From: Pseudoalteromonas piscicida
GTDB lineage: Bacteria > Pseudomonadota > Gammaproteobacteria > Enterobacterales > Alteromonadaceae
DNA length: 64,000 nucleotides
Direction: 5' to 3'
Assembly: GCF_000238315.3 (NCBI RefSeq)
Contig: NZ_CP011924.1
Span: 2,148,501-2,212,500 of the forward strand
Under the pieces are notes generated by a model, which was not told the DNA's origin, did no database searches, and saw only the letters and a program-made list of their open reading frames with translations. The position numbers and the translations under genes were made by a program. Positions 20,164-28,812 of this stretch are shown one piece after another (the stretch's first letter is position 1; each line of letters opens with the position of its first letter).

Positions 20164-20442
20164 GTGGTAAAACCAGTTAAAAATACTAAGTTTGATGAAT
20201 ACTTAGAATTTCCTTGCCCATTTACATTCAAGATTATGGGCCTTGCAAATGTCGATTTGACGGATCAGATCCTAGCTAAACTGCAGGTTATTGCACCGGG
20301 TGATTATGCACCAAAGGTTAAACCAAGCAGCAAAGGCACCTATGAAGCCGTATCTCTTGTCGTTACCGTAACCAGCAAAGAGCATATCGAGCAGATTTAT
20401 ACCGAGATCGGTGGCATCGAAGACGTCCGTTACATCCTGTAG
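20164..20442 (+). CDS. ybeD: DUF493 family protein YbeD
   Basis: A 92-residue cytoplasmic protein with a ferredoxin-like (ACT/PII-like) fold in the DUF493 family. It begins with GTG preceded by GAGGA. Family features: [11 protein letters not shown] near the start and the ending [14 protein letters not shown]. Its biochemical role is not settled; its place directly before lipB (19-base gap) is conserved and suggests a link to lipoate metabolism. Confidence 0.93.
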   Translation: MVKPVKNTKFDEYLEFPCPFTFKIMGLANVDLTDQILAKLQVIAPGDYAPKVKPSSKGTYEAVSLVVTVTSKEHIEQIYTEIGGIEDVRYIL

Positions 20443-20461
20443 TTGGTAAGGACCCCTAATT

Positions 20462-21115
20462 ATGGAATCTCGTAAGTTAATTGTGCGCCAACTCGGCCTT
20501 TGTAGTTACGAGCCAATTTGGCACAAAATGCAATCTTTTACCGATGAGCGTGATGACACCACGGCGGATGAAATCTGGCTGGTGGAACATGAGCCTGTTT
20601 TTACACAAGGTCAAGCCGGTAAAGAAGAGCATGTCTTGGCGCCCGGTGATATTCCTGTCGTAAAAGTGGACCGCGGTGGTCAAGTTACCTACCATGGCCC
20701 TGGGCAACAAATGCTTTATGTTCTGCTCAACTTACGACGATTGAAAATAGGGGTACGTGAACTCGTCACTTGGCTAGAAGAAAGCATTATCGACTCCCTA
20801 AAAGAATATGGGATAGAAGCCTACGCTAAAGCCGATGCACCGGGTGTATACGTCAACGATAGCAAGATAGCATCTCTTGGACTTAGAGTCCGCCGTGGCT
20901 GCTCGTTTCATGGACTCGCACTCAACGTCAATATGGATCTTGGTCCATTTTTACGAATAAACCCTTGTGGTTATGCGGGCATGAATATGGTGCAAAGTAG
21001 CGAAATTAATGGACCTCAAACCGTCGCTGATGCGGGGGCTGGTCTGGTAAAACACATGCTAAAACGCATTAATGCTGAGCATGTCGAATACACTGAAGGG
21101 TTTGAAAACGTATGA
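20462..21115 (+). CDS. lipB: Lipoyl(octanoyl) transferase
   Basis: Transfers octanoyl from octanoyl-ACP to lipoyl domains of dehydrogenase complexes. The 217 residues are normal. The active-site pieces are visible: [13 protein letters not shown], the lysine segment [13 protein letters not shown] and the acyl-carrying Cys in INPCGYAGM. The start at 20462 has AAGGA upstream. The stop overlaps the lipA start by four bases. Confidence 0.98.
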   Translation: MESRKLIVRQLGLCSYEPIWHKMQSFTDERDDTTADEIWLVEHEPVFTQGQAGKEEHVLAPGDIPVVKVDRGGQVTYHGPGQQMLYVLLNLRRLKIGVRELVTWLEESIIDSLKEYGIEAYAKADAPGVYVNDSKIASLGLRVRRGCSFHGLALNVNMDLGPFLRINPCGYAGMNMVQSSEINGPQTVADAGAGLVKHMLKRINAEHVEYTEGFENV

Positions 21116-22077
21116 GTAAACCAGTCAAAATGGAGCCAGGGGTAAAGCTCCGCGATGCTGAAAAAATGGCATTGATCCCAGTTAAAGTCATGCCAACAGA
21201 ACGCGAAGAAATGCTGAGAAAGCCTGAGTGGTTAAAGATCCGTTTGCCAAAATCAAGTGAGCGTATCGATGGCATTAAACAAGCAATGCGTAAGCACGGC
21301 TTGCACTCTGTTTGTGAAGAAGCGTCTTGCCCTAACCTTTCTGAGTGCTTTAATCACGGTACAGCAACCTTTATGATTTTAGGTGCAATTTGTACTCGCC
21401 GCTGTCCATTCTGCGATGTGGCCCACGGTCGTCCATTAAAACCCGACGCTCAAGAGCCGGAAAAGCTTGCACTTACCATCAAAGACATGAAGTTAAGCTA
21501 CGTTGTTATTACCTCTGTTGACCGTGATGATTTGCGCGACGGTGGTGCGCAGCACTTTGCCGACTGTATTCGTGAGATCCGTAAGCACAACCCAGGTATT
21601 ACAATCGAAATTCTCGTGCCTGATTTCCGTGGCCGTATGGATAGAGCGCTTGAAATCTTGAGTGAAACACCACCAGATGTATTCAACCACAACCTTGAAA
21701 CTGCACCGAGACTATACAAGCTAGCGCGTCCAGGTGCCGATTATAAGTGGTCACTCGAATTACTACGCCGCTTTAAAGAAATGCACCCAGAGGTAAGAAC
21801 AAAGTCAGGCTTAATGGTTGGACTAGGCGAAGAAATCTCTGAAATTGAAGAGGTCTTAAGAGACTTGCGCGAGCATAACGTAGATATGCTCACCGTAGGC
21901 CAGTATCTGCAACCTTCAAAGCACCACTTGCCAGTAAAACGCTACGTGCCACCGGTTGAATTTGATGGGCTAAAAGAATATGCCGACGAGATAGGCTTTA
22001 GCCACGCAGCTTGCGGACCATTTGTACGCTCTAGCTATCATGCGGATCAGCAAGCCGCCGGTAAAGAAGTAAAATAA
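21112..22077 (+). CDS. lipA: Lipoyl synthase
   Basis: Radical SAM enzyme that inserts two sulfurs into protein-bound octanoyl groups. Both 4Fe-4S sites are present: the auxiliary cluster [12 protein letters not shown] and the radical [11 protein letters not shown]. The ending with [11 protein letters not shown] carries the conserved Arg-Ser-Ser-Tyr. The 321 residues match the family. Translationally coupled to lipB; together they make lipoate de novo on the target proteins. Confidence 0.99.
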   Translation: MSKPVKMEPGVKLRDAEKMALIPVKVMPTEREEMLRKPEWLKIRLPKSSERIDGIKQAMRKHGLHSVCEEASCPNLSECFNHGTATFMILGAICTRRCPFCDVAHGRPLKPDAQEPEKLALTIKDMKLSYVVITSVDRDDLRDGGAQHFADCIREIRKHNPGITIEILVPDFRGRMDRALEILSETPPDVFNHNLETAPRLYKLARPGADYKWSLELLRRFKEMHPEVRTKSGLMVGLGEEISEIEEVLRDLREHNVDMLTVGQYLQPSKHHLPVKRYVPPVEFDGLKEYADEIGFSHAACGPFVRSSYHADQQAAGKEVK

Positions 22078-22105
22078 CTTCTCTCCGAACTTAAGTTCAA
22101 GTAAC

Positions 22106-22145
22106 GCGGATATTGCTTCTAGTCGTAAATAGGAGCAATTTCCGC
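22106..22145 (+). terminator. Hairpin after lipA
   Basis: Inverted repeat GCGGATATTGCT / AGCAATTTCCGC (one mismatch) 28 bases after lipA, with no T run. A possible transcription end or 3' stabiliser. Confidence 0.4.
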
Positions 22146-22281
22146 TCTCCCCTCTACGCATTCATGTAAATTCAATGTAAAATAGCCAAAGTTCCCTTAA
22201 TTTACACCCTTGTCTAGCCAGAGAGTTTTAGTGGTAACAAGGCATTAATTATCCCCAGCTCAAGTTACTTAGAATAATAAT

Positions 22282-23358
22282 ATGGAATACGGACCAATCA
22301 GCTTTTACGCTATTTTTATTGCCGTTGTGGTACTTGGAGGCTCCTTAGGCGGGCTCCTACAAGCGATGCGTTCAACGTCGTCATATAAATTTCGCAAACC
22401 TAAGTTTAAGAGTGCGAATAGCGCCGCCCCAGAGTATTGGGACTTAGGTGGATTCGGTGTCATTCTAGCCGGTGTGATCTCAGCATTTATGGCAATCGGT
22501 GTGCTCACCATGGCGGGCGCTGCTGACTTCAGCCCAGTCAGTAAGTATGCATTTAAATCATATCAAAATGGGGAGCACGACTCCCACCATCAAAACAATG
22601 ATGAGATACTCATTCCCGTGGCGATGTTTTCATCTGCGCATAACGATAATGCCGTTGAGATCAACCGTATAATCAAAGTGGTCGTTGAGCACAACTTGAA
22701 GCGGGAAAACGACTCAATTACCGGTTCTGATAAAGCATTTTGGACTTGGATTAAAATCTTTTCATTCTCTATTTTAAGCGGTTTTGGTGGTGTAGGACTC
22801 GTTTCTAGCGCCTACAAGCGCTACGTTGGCGAAGATGAATTCAATGACATCCAACAAAAGGTTAAAGAAGAGTATGAAATAGCACGTAAGAATACCGTAG
22901 AAATCGCACTCCAACGCGCTAGGGAATTGATTGCAAACACACAATACGATGAAGCAATTAAGGTTTGTGATGACATTCTTACCAACATTCATCCAAACCA
23001 TGCAAGAGCAATTGGCATAAAAGCCAGAGCACTCAGCCGAGATGGTAAGCTCGCAGAAGCCATCAAGCTGCTAGAAAGCGCACTTTCCATCTCAGATATG
23101 AGTGAGTCCGTCAGAGCTCGTATGCATTGGAATATCGCCTGTTACCAGACTCGTATAGATTTTAGCGAAGGCTTACCTGAGGAGCTAGATTGTATGGTCC
23201 GGACGCTGGGTGAGATCCGCAGCCATTTAGAACGTGCAATTGCGCTTGATGAGCATTTAAGATTGAAGCTACCCGACGGTGAGAGTGACCTTATTGTGCT
23301 AAAGTCGCTCAGTTCGAGAGGTCAAGATTGGTTTGACAATTTAGTACGAGCGCAATAG
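22282..23358 (+). CDS. Membrane protein with C-terminal TPR-like region, unknown function
   Basis: A 358-residue protein. Two hydrophobic segments near the N terminus (about 6-28 and 55-80) and a third at about 155-172 frame a His/Asn-rich hydrophilic loop (DSHHQNND near residue 98). The C-terminal 180 residues are helical and look like tetratricopeptide repeats (ELIANTQYDEAIKVCDDILT, then HARAIGIKARALSRDGKLAE), a protein-protein interaction scaffold likely in the cytoplasm. It stands alone, with about 200 bases before it and over 100 after. The family is not recognised. Confidence 0.7.
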   Translation: MEYGPISFYAIFIAVVVLGGSLGGLLQAMRSTSSYKFRKPKFKSANSAAPEYWDLGGFGVILAGVISAFMAIGVLTMAGAADFSPVSKYAFKSYQNGEHDSHHQNNDEILIPVAMFSSAHNDNAVEINRIIKVVVEHNLKRENDSITGSDKAFWTWIKIFSFSILSGFGGVGLVSSAYKRYVGEDEFNDIQQKVKEEYEIARKNTVEIALQRARELIANTQYDEAIKVCDDILTNIHPNHARAIGIKARALSRDGKLAEAIKLLESALSISDMSESVRARMHWNIACYQTRIDFSEGLPEELDCMVRTLGEIRSHLERAIALDEHLRLKLPDGESDLIVLKSLSSRGQDWFDNLVRAQ

Positions 23359-23440
23359 ACTCTTAGGTAAGTTAGCTTGATACGGTGCAGTTTCATGAGA
23401 GATGAAGACTTTATTTAAAAGTTAAAGGTACAAGCACAAA

Positions 23441-23505
23441 CTCACTGGATGAAAATACCAGTGAGTAGAATAAGCCGCATATTGATATGCGGCTTTTTTG
23501 TTTTT
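23441..23505 (+). terminator. Double stem-loop with a terminator T run
   Basis: First stem CTCACTGG / CCAGTGAG (23441-23465), then a strong second stem GCCGCATAT-TG-ATATGCGGC (23474-23493) followed by six Ts. It is about 80 bases after the TPR-protein stop, so it could end that transcript or be the 3' half of a small RNA. Confidence 0.75.
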
Positions 23506-23611
23506 AACGCATAAATTTTATACGCGAATTGGTATTAGCAGCAAAACGGTTTCATTTCCTCGCTATTCGTTATATCTTGCCTCACCAGATAATAATAATC
23601 AGGGGCAAAAC

Positions 23612-24814
23612 GTGCTTAAGAATAAAACTTTGGGCAGCATGCTGATTGTAGCAGGTACTACAATTGGCGCGGGTATGCTCGCCCTCCCTATTGCATCAGC
23701 AGGACTCGGCTTTTCTACCGCTATCGCATTATTAGCAATCACATGGTTGTTAATGACCTATACCGCTTTGCTTATGTTGGAAGTACATCAATACGCAGAT
23801 CAAGACGCAACGCTAAATACACTGGCGAAAAACTTGCTCGGTAAAACGGGCCAATATGTCGCTAACTTTTCTATGGTATTTTTATTCTATGCACTGTGCG
23901 CAGCTTATATCGCGGGAGGTGGAGCACAACTTCAAAGCAAACTGGTTAGTATACTAGGTGATGGGATCACTCCCCAACTCGGTTCAGTATTGCTTGCTGT
24001 TATCATAGCAACCATAGTGACATTAGGCACAAGTACCGTCGATAAGCTTAACCAATTACTATTTACCATTAAAGTTATCGTGCTCGCGAGTTTGTTTTTT
24101 ATCCTGACTCCCTATGTCCATGGCCAACACCTTATCGATATGCCAGTGGAGCAAGGACTTGTTATTGCAGCAATTCCTGTAATTTTCACTTCATTTGGGT
24201 TTCATGGATCAATCCCGTCAATCGTTAAGTACGTGGGCGTAGATATCCGCCAATTACGTAAAGTAATGATGTTTGGTGCTTCCCTCCCGCTTATCATCTA
24301 TGTATTTTGGCAACTACTAAGCCAAGGTGTTATGGGGCAAGAGAGCTTAATGGCAAGTGAGGGACTGCCAGGTTTTGTCACCAGTATTTCGTCTATCGCA
24401 CACAACGACAACGTACAATTATTTGTGACGGTTTTTGCAGATCTTGCTCTGGCGACTTCATTCTTAGGTGTTAGTCTCGGTTTATTCGACTTTTTTGCTG
24501 ATGCCTTTAAAAAGCAAGATACCAAGAAAGACCGTATAAAAACGGCGTTCATTACCTTTTTACCACCGCTAGGGTTTGCCCTTTTTTATCCCAAAGGTTT
24601 TATCATGGCACTGGGATATGCGGCGATTGCGCTCGTGGTGTTAGCGGTATTTCTACCAGTTGCTATGGTATGGAAACAGAGAAAAGTTAGAGGTAATGAC
24701 GGATATCAGGTTAAAGGCGGTACGCTTGGACTAGGACTTGCCGCCATTTTCGGTGTGATGATCATCACCTCTCAGCTAATGCAAATGGCTGGCCTTATTC
24801 CTAGTTTAGGGTAA
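23612..24814 (+). CDS. Aromatic amino acid transport protein (TyrP/Mtr family)
   Basis: Inner-membrane permease of the hydroxy/aromatic amino acid family, about 400 residues with eleven membrane helices. The family signature GSMLIVAGTTIGAGMLALPI is near the N terminus; further hallmarks are VIFTSFGFHGSIPSIVKYVG and the SFLGVSLGLFDFFAD segment. I set the start at GTG 23612, preceded by AGGGG six bases away; an in-frame ATG at 23498 would add 38 hydrophilic residues and overlap the preceding terminator. Closest by eye to tyrosine transporter TyrP; the substrate (Tyr or Trp) is not decided. Confidence 0.9.
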   Translation: MLKNKTLGSMLIVAGTTIGAGMLALPIASAGLGFSTAIALLAITWLLMTYTALLMLEVHQYADQDATLNTLAKNLLGKTGQYVANFSMVFLFYALCAAYIAGGGAQLQSKLVSILGDGITPQLGSVLLAVIIATIVTLGTSTVDKLNQLLFTIKVIVLASLFFILTPYVHGQHLIDMPVEQGLVIAAIPVIFTSFGFHGSIPSIVKYVGVDIRQLRKVMMFGASLPLIIYVFWQLLSQGVMGQESLMASEGLPGFVTSISSIAHNDNVQLFVTVFADLALATSFLGVSLGLFDFFADAFKKQDTKKDRIKTAFITFLPPLGFALFYPKGFIMALGYAAIALVVLAVFLPVAMVWKQRKVRGNDGYQVKGGTLGLGLAAIFGVMIITSQLMQMAGLIPSLG

Positions 24815-24837
24815 GCATTATCAAGACGACGTAGGTC

Positions 24838-25350
24838 TTAACGGCCTATTTCGATTCTCTCCAGCGCACCGTCTTGCATTCGTTTATGTTTCAATTGAAA
24901 ATAAGCAACTACAGGTACAAATGCTAAGCATAGAGTAGCAAAGTTAACTATTGGGATAATTGTAACGTAGAGATAAGACGAATAGCTAAGTTCCATTAAA
25001 TGCCTATCAACTAAGCGGAACATCTGTAAGATTGGTGCAGGTATAATAATGAGCTGAGCAATTACACTCTGCCACATATAAACTTTGTCCTTAATAGCCC
25101 AAACAGCAATTATAGCCATAAACACAATATCGTTAAATGCCCAAAATATATAGCGATAAACCAACTCATCGTCTATCGCTCTAATAAAATCACCAGTAAA
25201 AGAGCCAATAATATAAAATAAAGCAATCAAAATCGCATAACGAGCGGCTTTTATATCTCTTAAAACTAAACAGACCAACACTGCAATCAGCGATAGTGGA
25301 ATGCTGTATTGGATATAAAAAAGCCTAACCGACTCCCAAGCCTCTAACAT
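24838..25350 (-). CDS. Five-helix membrane protein, unknown function
   Basis: A 170-residue hydrophobic protein with about five membrane helices (around 14-30, 36-52, 70-85, 93-110 and 126-152) and a basic C-terminal tail. AGAAGAG lies before the ATG. The family is not recognised. It is preceded on the same strand, 63 bases upstream, by a 29-codon peptide ORF with a very strong ribosome binding site, and its 3' end converges with the aromatic amino acid permease. Sequence is AT-rich. Peptide plus membrane protein could be a functional pair (inference). Confidence 0.65.
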   Translation of the reverse strand: MLEAWESVRLFYIQYSIPLSLIAVLVCLVLRDIKAARYAILIALFYIIGSFTGDFIRAIDDELVYRYIFWAFNDIVFMAIIAVWAIKDKVYMWQSVIAQLIIIPAPILQMFRLVDRHLMELSYSSYLYVTIIPIVNFATLCLAFVPVVAYFQLKHKRMQDGALERIEIGR

Positions 25351-25413
25351 ATTTACTCTTCTAATTATTAGTTAAGATGATTTTTTAATGGGTCAAGTAA
25401 TTATTACAATCGG

Positions 25414-25503
25414 TTAAGACGGCTTTTTTTCCGCCTCTTCATCACCGCCTTCACCATTACCGCCTGGCAGTCTAAAATTTTGAGGTTTTTTTATTGAAAT
25501 CAT
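25414..25503 (-). CDS. 29-residue peptide, Gly-rich acidic, unknown function
   Basis: ATG at 25503 is preceded by AAAGGAG, the best ribosome binding site in this region, and the frame runs 29 codons to TAA. The peptide has three parts: a basic N terminus (MISIKKPQNFRL), a Gly/Asn/Glu stretch (PGGNGEGGDEEAE) and KKPS at the end. It has no membrane helix and no Cys. The basic leader plus small-residue tail resembles ribosomally made peptide precursors, but no modification enzyme is adjacent; a five-helix membrane protein is. Likely translated; function unknown. Confidence 0.5.
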   Translation of the reverse strand: MISIKKPQNFRLPGGNGEGGDEEAEKKPS

Positions 25504-25573
25504 TCTATTTCTCCTTTAAGTAGAACCAAACGAAACAATAGCGAATTCCCTGTAATTTGGCAATAAACTGTAA

Positions 25574-26503
25574 TTAATTTTGCCTCACTTCAATAGGGTC
25601 TGACTCTTTAGGTTTACCCTGTAAAATTGAGATTTCAACACGCCTATTGCGGCGTCTATCAGCATCGCTGTCATTGGGAACAAGTAGTCTGGTGTCTGCG
25701 TGACCAACCACGACCATTCTATTCTTATCAAAACCACGGACGCGCTCCATCACAGTCGCAACAGCGACCGCTCTCGTCGCCGATAAATCCCAGTTATTAG
25801 AGTAAAGTTCGTTTGTGACTCTAAAATCGTCTGTGTGACCTGATACAGTAATTTCACCGGGTACATCTTTAAGTAGTTCTGCAATTTCGGCAATCACAGG
25901 TTCAAACTTAGGTTGCAAAAACGCACTACCTGCAGGGAAAGAACCATTCTCTTGGATACGAATAATGATTTGCTGCCCTAGAGACTCAAGCTCAATCGCA
26001 CCATCCATTATTTGCTTTTCTAGCTGCTGCGCAATCTTTTTAACAAGCTCATTAACTTGTTCTTGATCTGCGGATGCGATTGCTTGCGTTGACGCCATTT
26101 CTTGAGCTGTACTGGCTGACTCACCACCACGCTTATTGCCCCGCTGCTCTTGCCGACCACCCGCAGACGATTCATCACCAGCCTGAAACTCAAGCATCTG
26201 TTGCGTCATTTCTACGGTTTGCTGTTGGATAGTTTCAATTGGTGTTGGCTCTGGCTTACCAGGAGTAAATTCCATCGCGATAACACTGGTACCTTTTGGG
26301 ATATCCTTCACTTCAATTTTGTTTTGCACACCAAAAGCAAATTTCATCGACCCGGCAATTTGCTTAAACTTCAGCACGTCCATTTCAGAAAATGCCAGTA
26401 GCAGTACAAAGAAGCACATCAGTAATGACATCAGATCAGCAAATGTCCCCATCCAGGCGGGAAGACCTGGAGGAGGACATTTACATTCTTTCTCATCTGA
26501 CAT
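25574..26503 (-). CDS. pomB: Sodium-type flagellar stator protein PomB (MotB family)
   Basis: Stator subunit that anchors the ion channel to peptidoglycan. After a short cytoplasmic start (CKCPPPGLPAWMGTFADLM) one membrane helix carries the ion-binding Asp23; a plug/linker region rich in Gln, Ser and Gly follows (about 90-150), then an OmpA-like peptidoglycan-binding domain (about 185-295, with VSGHTDDFR and ANRRVEIS-type ending). The start closely resembles Vibrio PomB, and the Cys-x-Cys-Pro-Pro-Pro start marks the Na+ type. Directly downstream of pomA (two bases between them). Confidence 0.95.
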   Translation of the reverse strand: MSDEKECKCPPPGLPAWMGTFADLMSLLMCFFVLLLAFSEMDVLKFKQIAGSMKFAFGVQNKIEVKDIPKGTSVIAMEFTPGKPEPTPIETIQQQTVEMTQQMLEFQAGDESSAGGRQEQRGNKRGGESASTAQEMASTQAIASADQEQVNELVKKIAQQLEKQIMDGAIELESLGQQIIIRIQENGSFPAGSAFLQPKFEPVIAEIAELLKDVPGEITVSGHTDDFRVTNELYSNNWDLSATRAVAVATVMERVRGFDKNRMVVVGHADTRLLVPNDSDADRRRNRRVEISILQGKPKESDPIEVRQN

Positions 26504-26505
26504 GG

Positions 26506-27273
26506 TTATTCCTCAGCCTCAGCGCCACGTTTAGATTCAGGCAAATAATTTTTCAAAATGCCTTCAATAACTTTCGGGTTTTGGCCATCCTGAATGCCTA
26601 AAATAGCATCTAAGATGAGCCGCTGATTTCGCTCTTCTTCATCTTTACGAAGCTCAAGCTTAACCTGAATAGGGATCGCAACCACGTTAGCTAAAAACGC
26701 ACCATACAAAGTTGTTAAAAGTGCAACAGCCATGGCTGGCCCGATTGCTTTTGGGTCATCCATGTTAGATAGCATAGCCACCAAGCCGATGAGTGTTCCG
26801 ATCATCCCCATCGCAGGCGCAATATCGGCGAGGGATTTAAATAAACCCGCGCCTAGTTCATGTCTTGAAGACGTTAGGGAAATGTCTTTTTGCAGTGTGG
26901 CACGTACAACATCAGCGTCATGGCCGTCGACTAACATATCAACGCCTTTACGCATAAATTGGTTGGGAATTTCAGCTTCTTCTAACGCTAAGAAACCACC
27001 TTTACGCGCAGAATCAGCAAGCTCAACGGCTTTTTCAATCAGCTCTTCAGGGGTTTCAATCTTAAACATGAAGGCCTTGCCGGCCACTTTACCAATGCCG
27101 AAAAATTGTCCAAGCGTAAAGTTAGACAATACGATAAAAATTGAACCACCAAATACGATAACGACGGAAGGCGTGTTATAGAACATAGCGATCTGGCCAT
27201 CACTACTCAGTACCATCGACATTACAATCAAACCTATGGCACCCAGGATCCCTATTACCGTTGCTAAATCCAC
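26506..27273 (-). CDS. pomA: Sodium-type flagellar stator protein PomA (MotA family)
   Basis: Four-helix inner-membrane stator subunit that conducts Na+ and contacts the rotor FliG. The 255 residues match PomA; the GTG start (MDLATVIGILG) has GGAGG just upstream. Helices lie at about 5-25, 30-50, 150-170 and 180-205; MGMIGTLIGLVAMLSNMDDP is the conserved third-helix region. The charged cytoplasmic loop is at about 55-145. Behind a FliA-like promoter and divergent from xseB, the same arrangement as in Vibrio and Shewanella. Confidence 0.95.
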   Translation of the reverse strand: MDLATVIGILGAIGLIVMSMVLSSDGQIAMFYNTPSVVIVFGGSIFIVLSNFTLGQFFGIGKVAGKAFMFKIETPEELIEKAVELADSARKGGFLALEEAEIPNQFMRKGVDMLVDGHDADVVRATLQKDISLTSSRHELGAGLFKSLADIAPAMGMIGTLIGLVAMLSNMDDPKAIGPAMAVALLTTLYGAFLANVVAIPIQVKLELRKDEEERNQRLILDAILGIQDGQNPKVIEGILKNYLPESKRGAEAEE

Positions 27274-27327
27274 ATGTCCTCCGAGGGAAGTTATTTGTGA
27301 TAAATCACGCAGTTATTATTGTTTGAG

Positions 27328-27354
27328 TTATCGGCAAGTTTCTCTACAACTTAA
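27328..27354 (-). promoter_or_regulatory. FliA (sigma-28) promoter of pomAB
   Basis: On the minus strand: TTAAGTTG, 11 bases, GCCGATAA. The -10 element is a perfect match to the flagellar sigma-28 consensus, the -35 matches at six of eight positions, and the 11-base spacer is exact. It is about 55 bases before the pomA start, so pomAB are likely late flagellar genes. Confidence 0.75.
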
Positions 27355-27507
27355 CACTATTATATTAAAAAGTGTTTAAAATGCGAGTTTATAGCAGATC
27401 TTGTAATGCCGATACTCCGTCAGATCAAAAAGTCTCTGGTTTTTTTGACCTTGGCGCGCAATCCCCCTAAAATTGCCACACTTTTACTTTACGGGTCAGT
27501 GTGACAT

Positions 27508-27747
27508 ATGGCGGTAAAAAAACCTGATAATTTGAGCTTTGAAGAGGCCATGCAAGAGTTGGAACAAATCGTTGCAGACATGGAAAACGGTAGCTTACCT
27601 CTGGATCAAGCACTTAAACAATTTGAGCGTGGGATAAAGCTCGCAAAAGCTTCAAACCAAAAACTTCAGCAAGCTGAGCAGCAGGTCGCTATTTTAATGG
27701 GCGAAGATGAGCAAGCGCAATTACAGCCATTTGAAAACGAAGCCTAA
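27508..27747 (+). CDS. xseB: Exodeoxyribonuclease VII small subunit
   Basis: Small subunit of exonuclease VII, which degrades single-stranded DNA to oligonucleotides. The 79 residues form a helical hairpin with the family pattern SFEEAMQELEQIVADMENGS and LPLDQALKQFERGIKL. The stop codon overlaps the ispA start, giving the standard xseB-ispA-dxs order. Confidence 0.96.
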   Translation: MAVKKPDNLSFEEAMQELEQIVADMENGSLPLDQALKQFERGIKLAKASNQKLQQAEQQVAILMGEDEQAQLQPFENEA

Positions 27748-28646
27748 TGTCAGCAAAATTACAAGAAAAACTCCTGTCAGCTAAGACTCGTGTAGAAACC
27801 ACCGTTTTACACTATTTTGATAATGTGATTGATACTGAAGAAAATATCAAAGCCGCAACGCGCTACAGTATAGAAAATGGTGGTAAACGCTTGCGACCAT
27901 TCTTGGTGTACTGCACTGGTGAATTGTTTGGTGCGGCTCCAGAAGACTTAGACAAGGCCGCTGCAGCAATAGAATGCGTGCATAGCTATTCGTTGGTGCA
28001 CGATGATTTACCCGCGATGGATGATGATGAACTTAGGCGCGGCCGTCCAACCTGCCATATTCAATTCGATGAAGCGGCAGCTATCTTAGCTGGCGATGCC
28101 TTACAAACTCTGGCGTTTGAGCTGTTAAGTGGGCATCAATTCGCAGTAAGCCACCATGCGCAAATAAAAATGATTTCCGCGCTAGCTAAAGCATCGGGTC
28201 TACAAGGCATGGTTGGTGGCCAAGCACTTGATATAGCTGCTACTAATCGTTCAATTTCCATAGACGAACTTGAACGTATTCATAAGCTAAAAACAGGTGC
28301 ACTGCTAAGCTGTGCTGTGGAGCTTGGGATCTTATGCGGCAACCCAGAGCAAGTTACCGAGCAAGCATGTAATGCAATACGCACTTATGGTCGTGCAATA
28401 GGCCTTGCATTCCAAGTCAGAGATGACATTCTTGATGTAGAAGGTGACACTGCGGTGCTTGGTAAGCCACAAGGCTCTGACATAGAACATAATAAGTCTA
28501 CCTATCCTGCACTTTTAGGCTTAGAGCAAGCAAAAGAAAAAGCCGAACAGTTGATAGATGAAGCACTGGATGCGCTTACGAAAATAGATGGTGACACAGA
28601 AATACTTGCAGATTTAGCAAAATACATCATAGATCGAGAATATTAA
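27747..28646 (+). CDS. ispA: Farnesyl diphosphate synthase (geranyltranstransferase)
   Basis: Condenses isopentenyl diphosphate with dimethylallyl and geranyl diphosphate to make farnesyl diphosphate for quinones, undecaprenyl phosphate and others. Two Asp-rich motifs are present: HDDLPAMDDDELRRG (about 85-99) and FQVRDDILDVEGD (about 227-239). The 299 residues are normal. Coupled to xseB. Confidence 0.97.
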   Translation: MSAKLQEKLLSAKTRVETTVLHYFDNVIDTEENIKAATRYSIENGGKRLRPFLVYCTGELFGAAPEDLDKAAAAIECVHSYSLVHDDLPAMDDDELRRGRPTCHIQFDEAAAILAGDALQTLAFELLSGHQFAVSHHAQIKMISALAKASGLQGMVGGQALDIAATNRSISIDELERIHKLKTGALLSCAVELGILCGNPEQVTEQACNAIRTYGRAIGLAFQVRDDILDVEGDTAVLGKPQGSDIEHNKSTYPALLGLEQAKEKAEQLIDEALDALTKIDGDTEILADLAKYIIDREY

Positions 28647-28812
28647 GCTGACGTATAAAATAACTACGCCAAGCTAAGAAAATATTCACAAGTACTTTGT
28701 AAATACTGGCTAACATAATATTATGACCAGTTGGTGACGAATTTTAATAATTATGAAGTGAGCTGCGCGAGTAAGTACTCAGCAAAGACTCACTAGGACT
28801 CTGATAAATACC

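Noticed and set aside
26732..27181. 149-codon open frame on the plus strand across pomA
   Set aside because: Fully antisense to a well-conserved stator gene; Ser/Pro-rich composition typical of a shadow frame.
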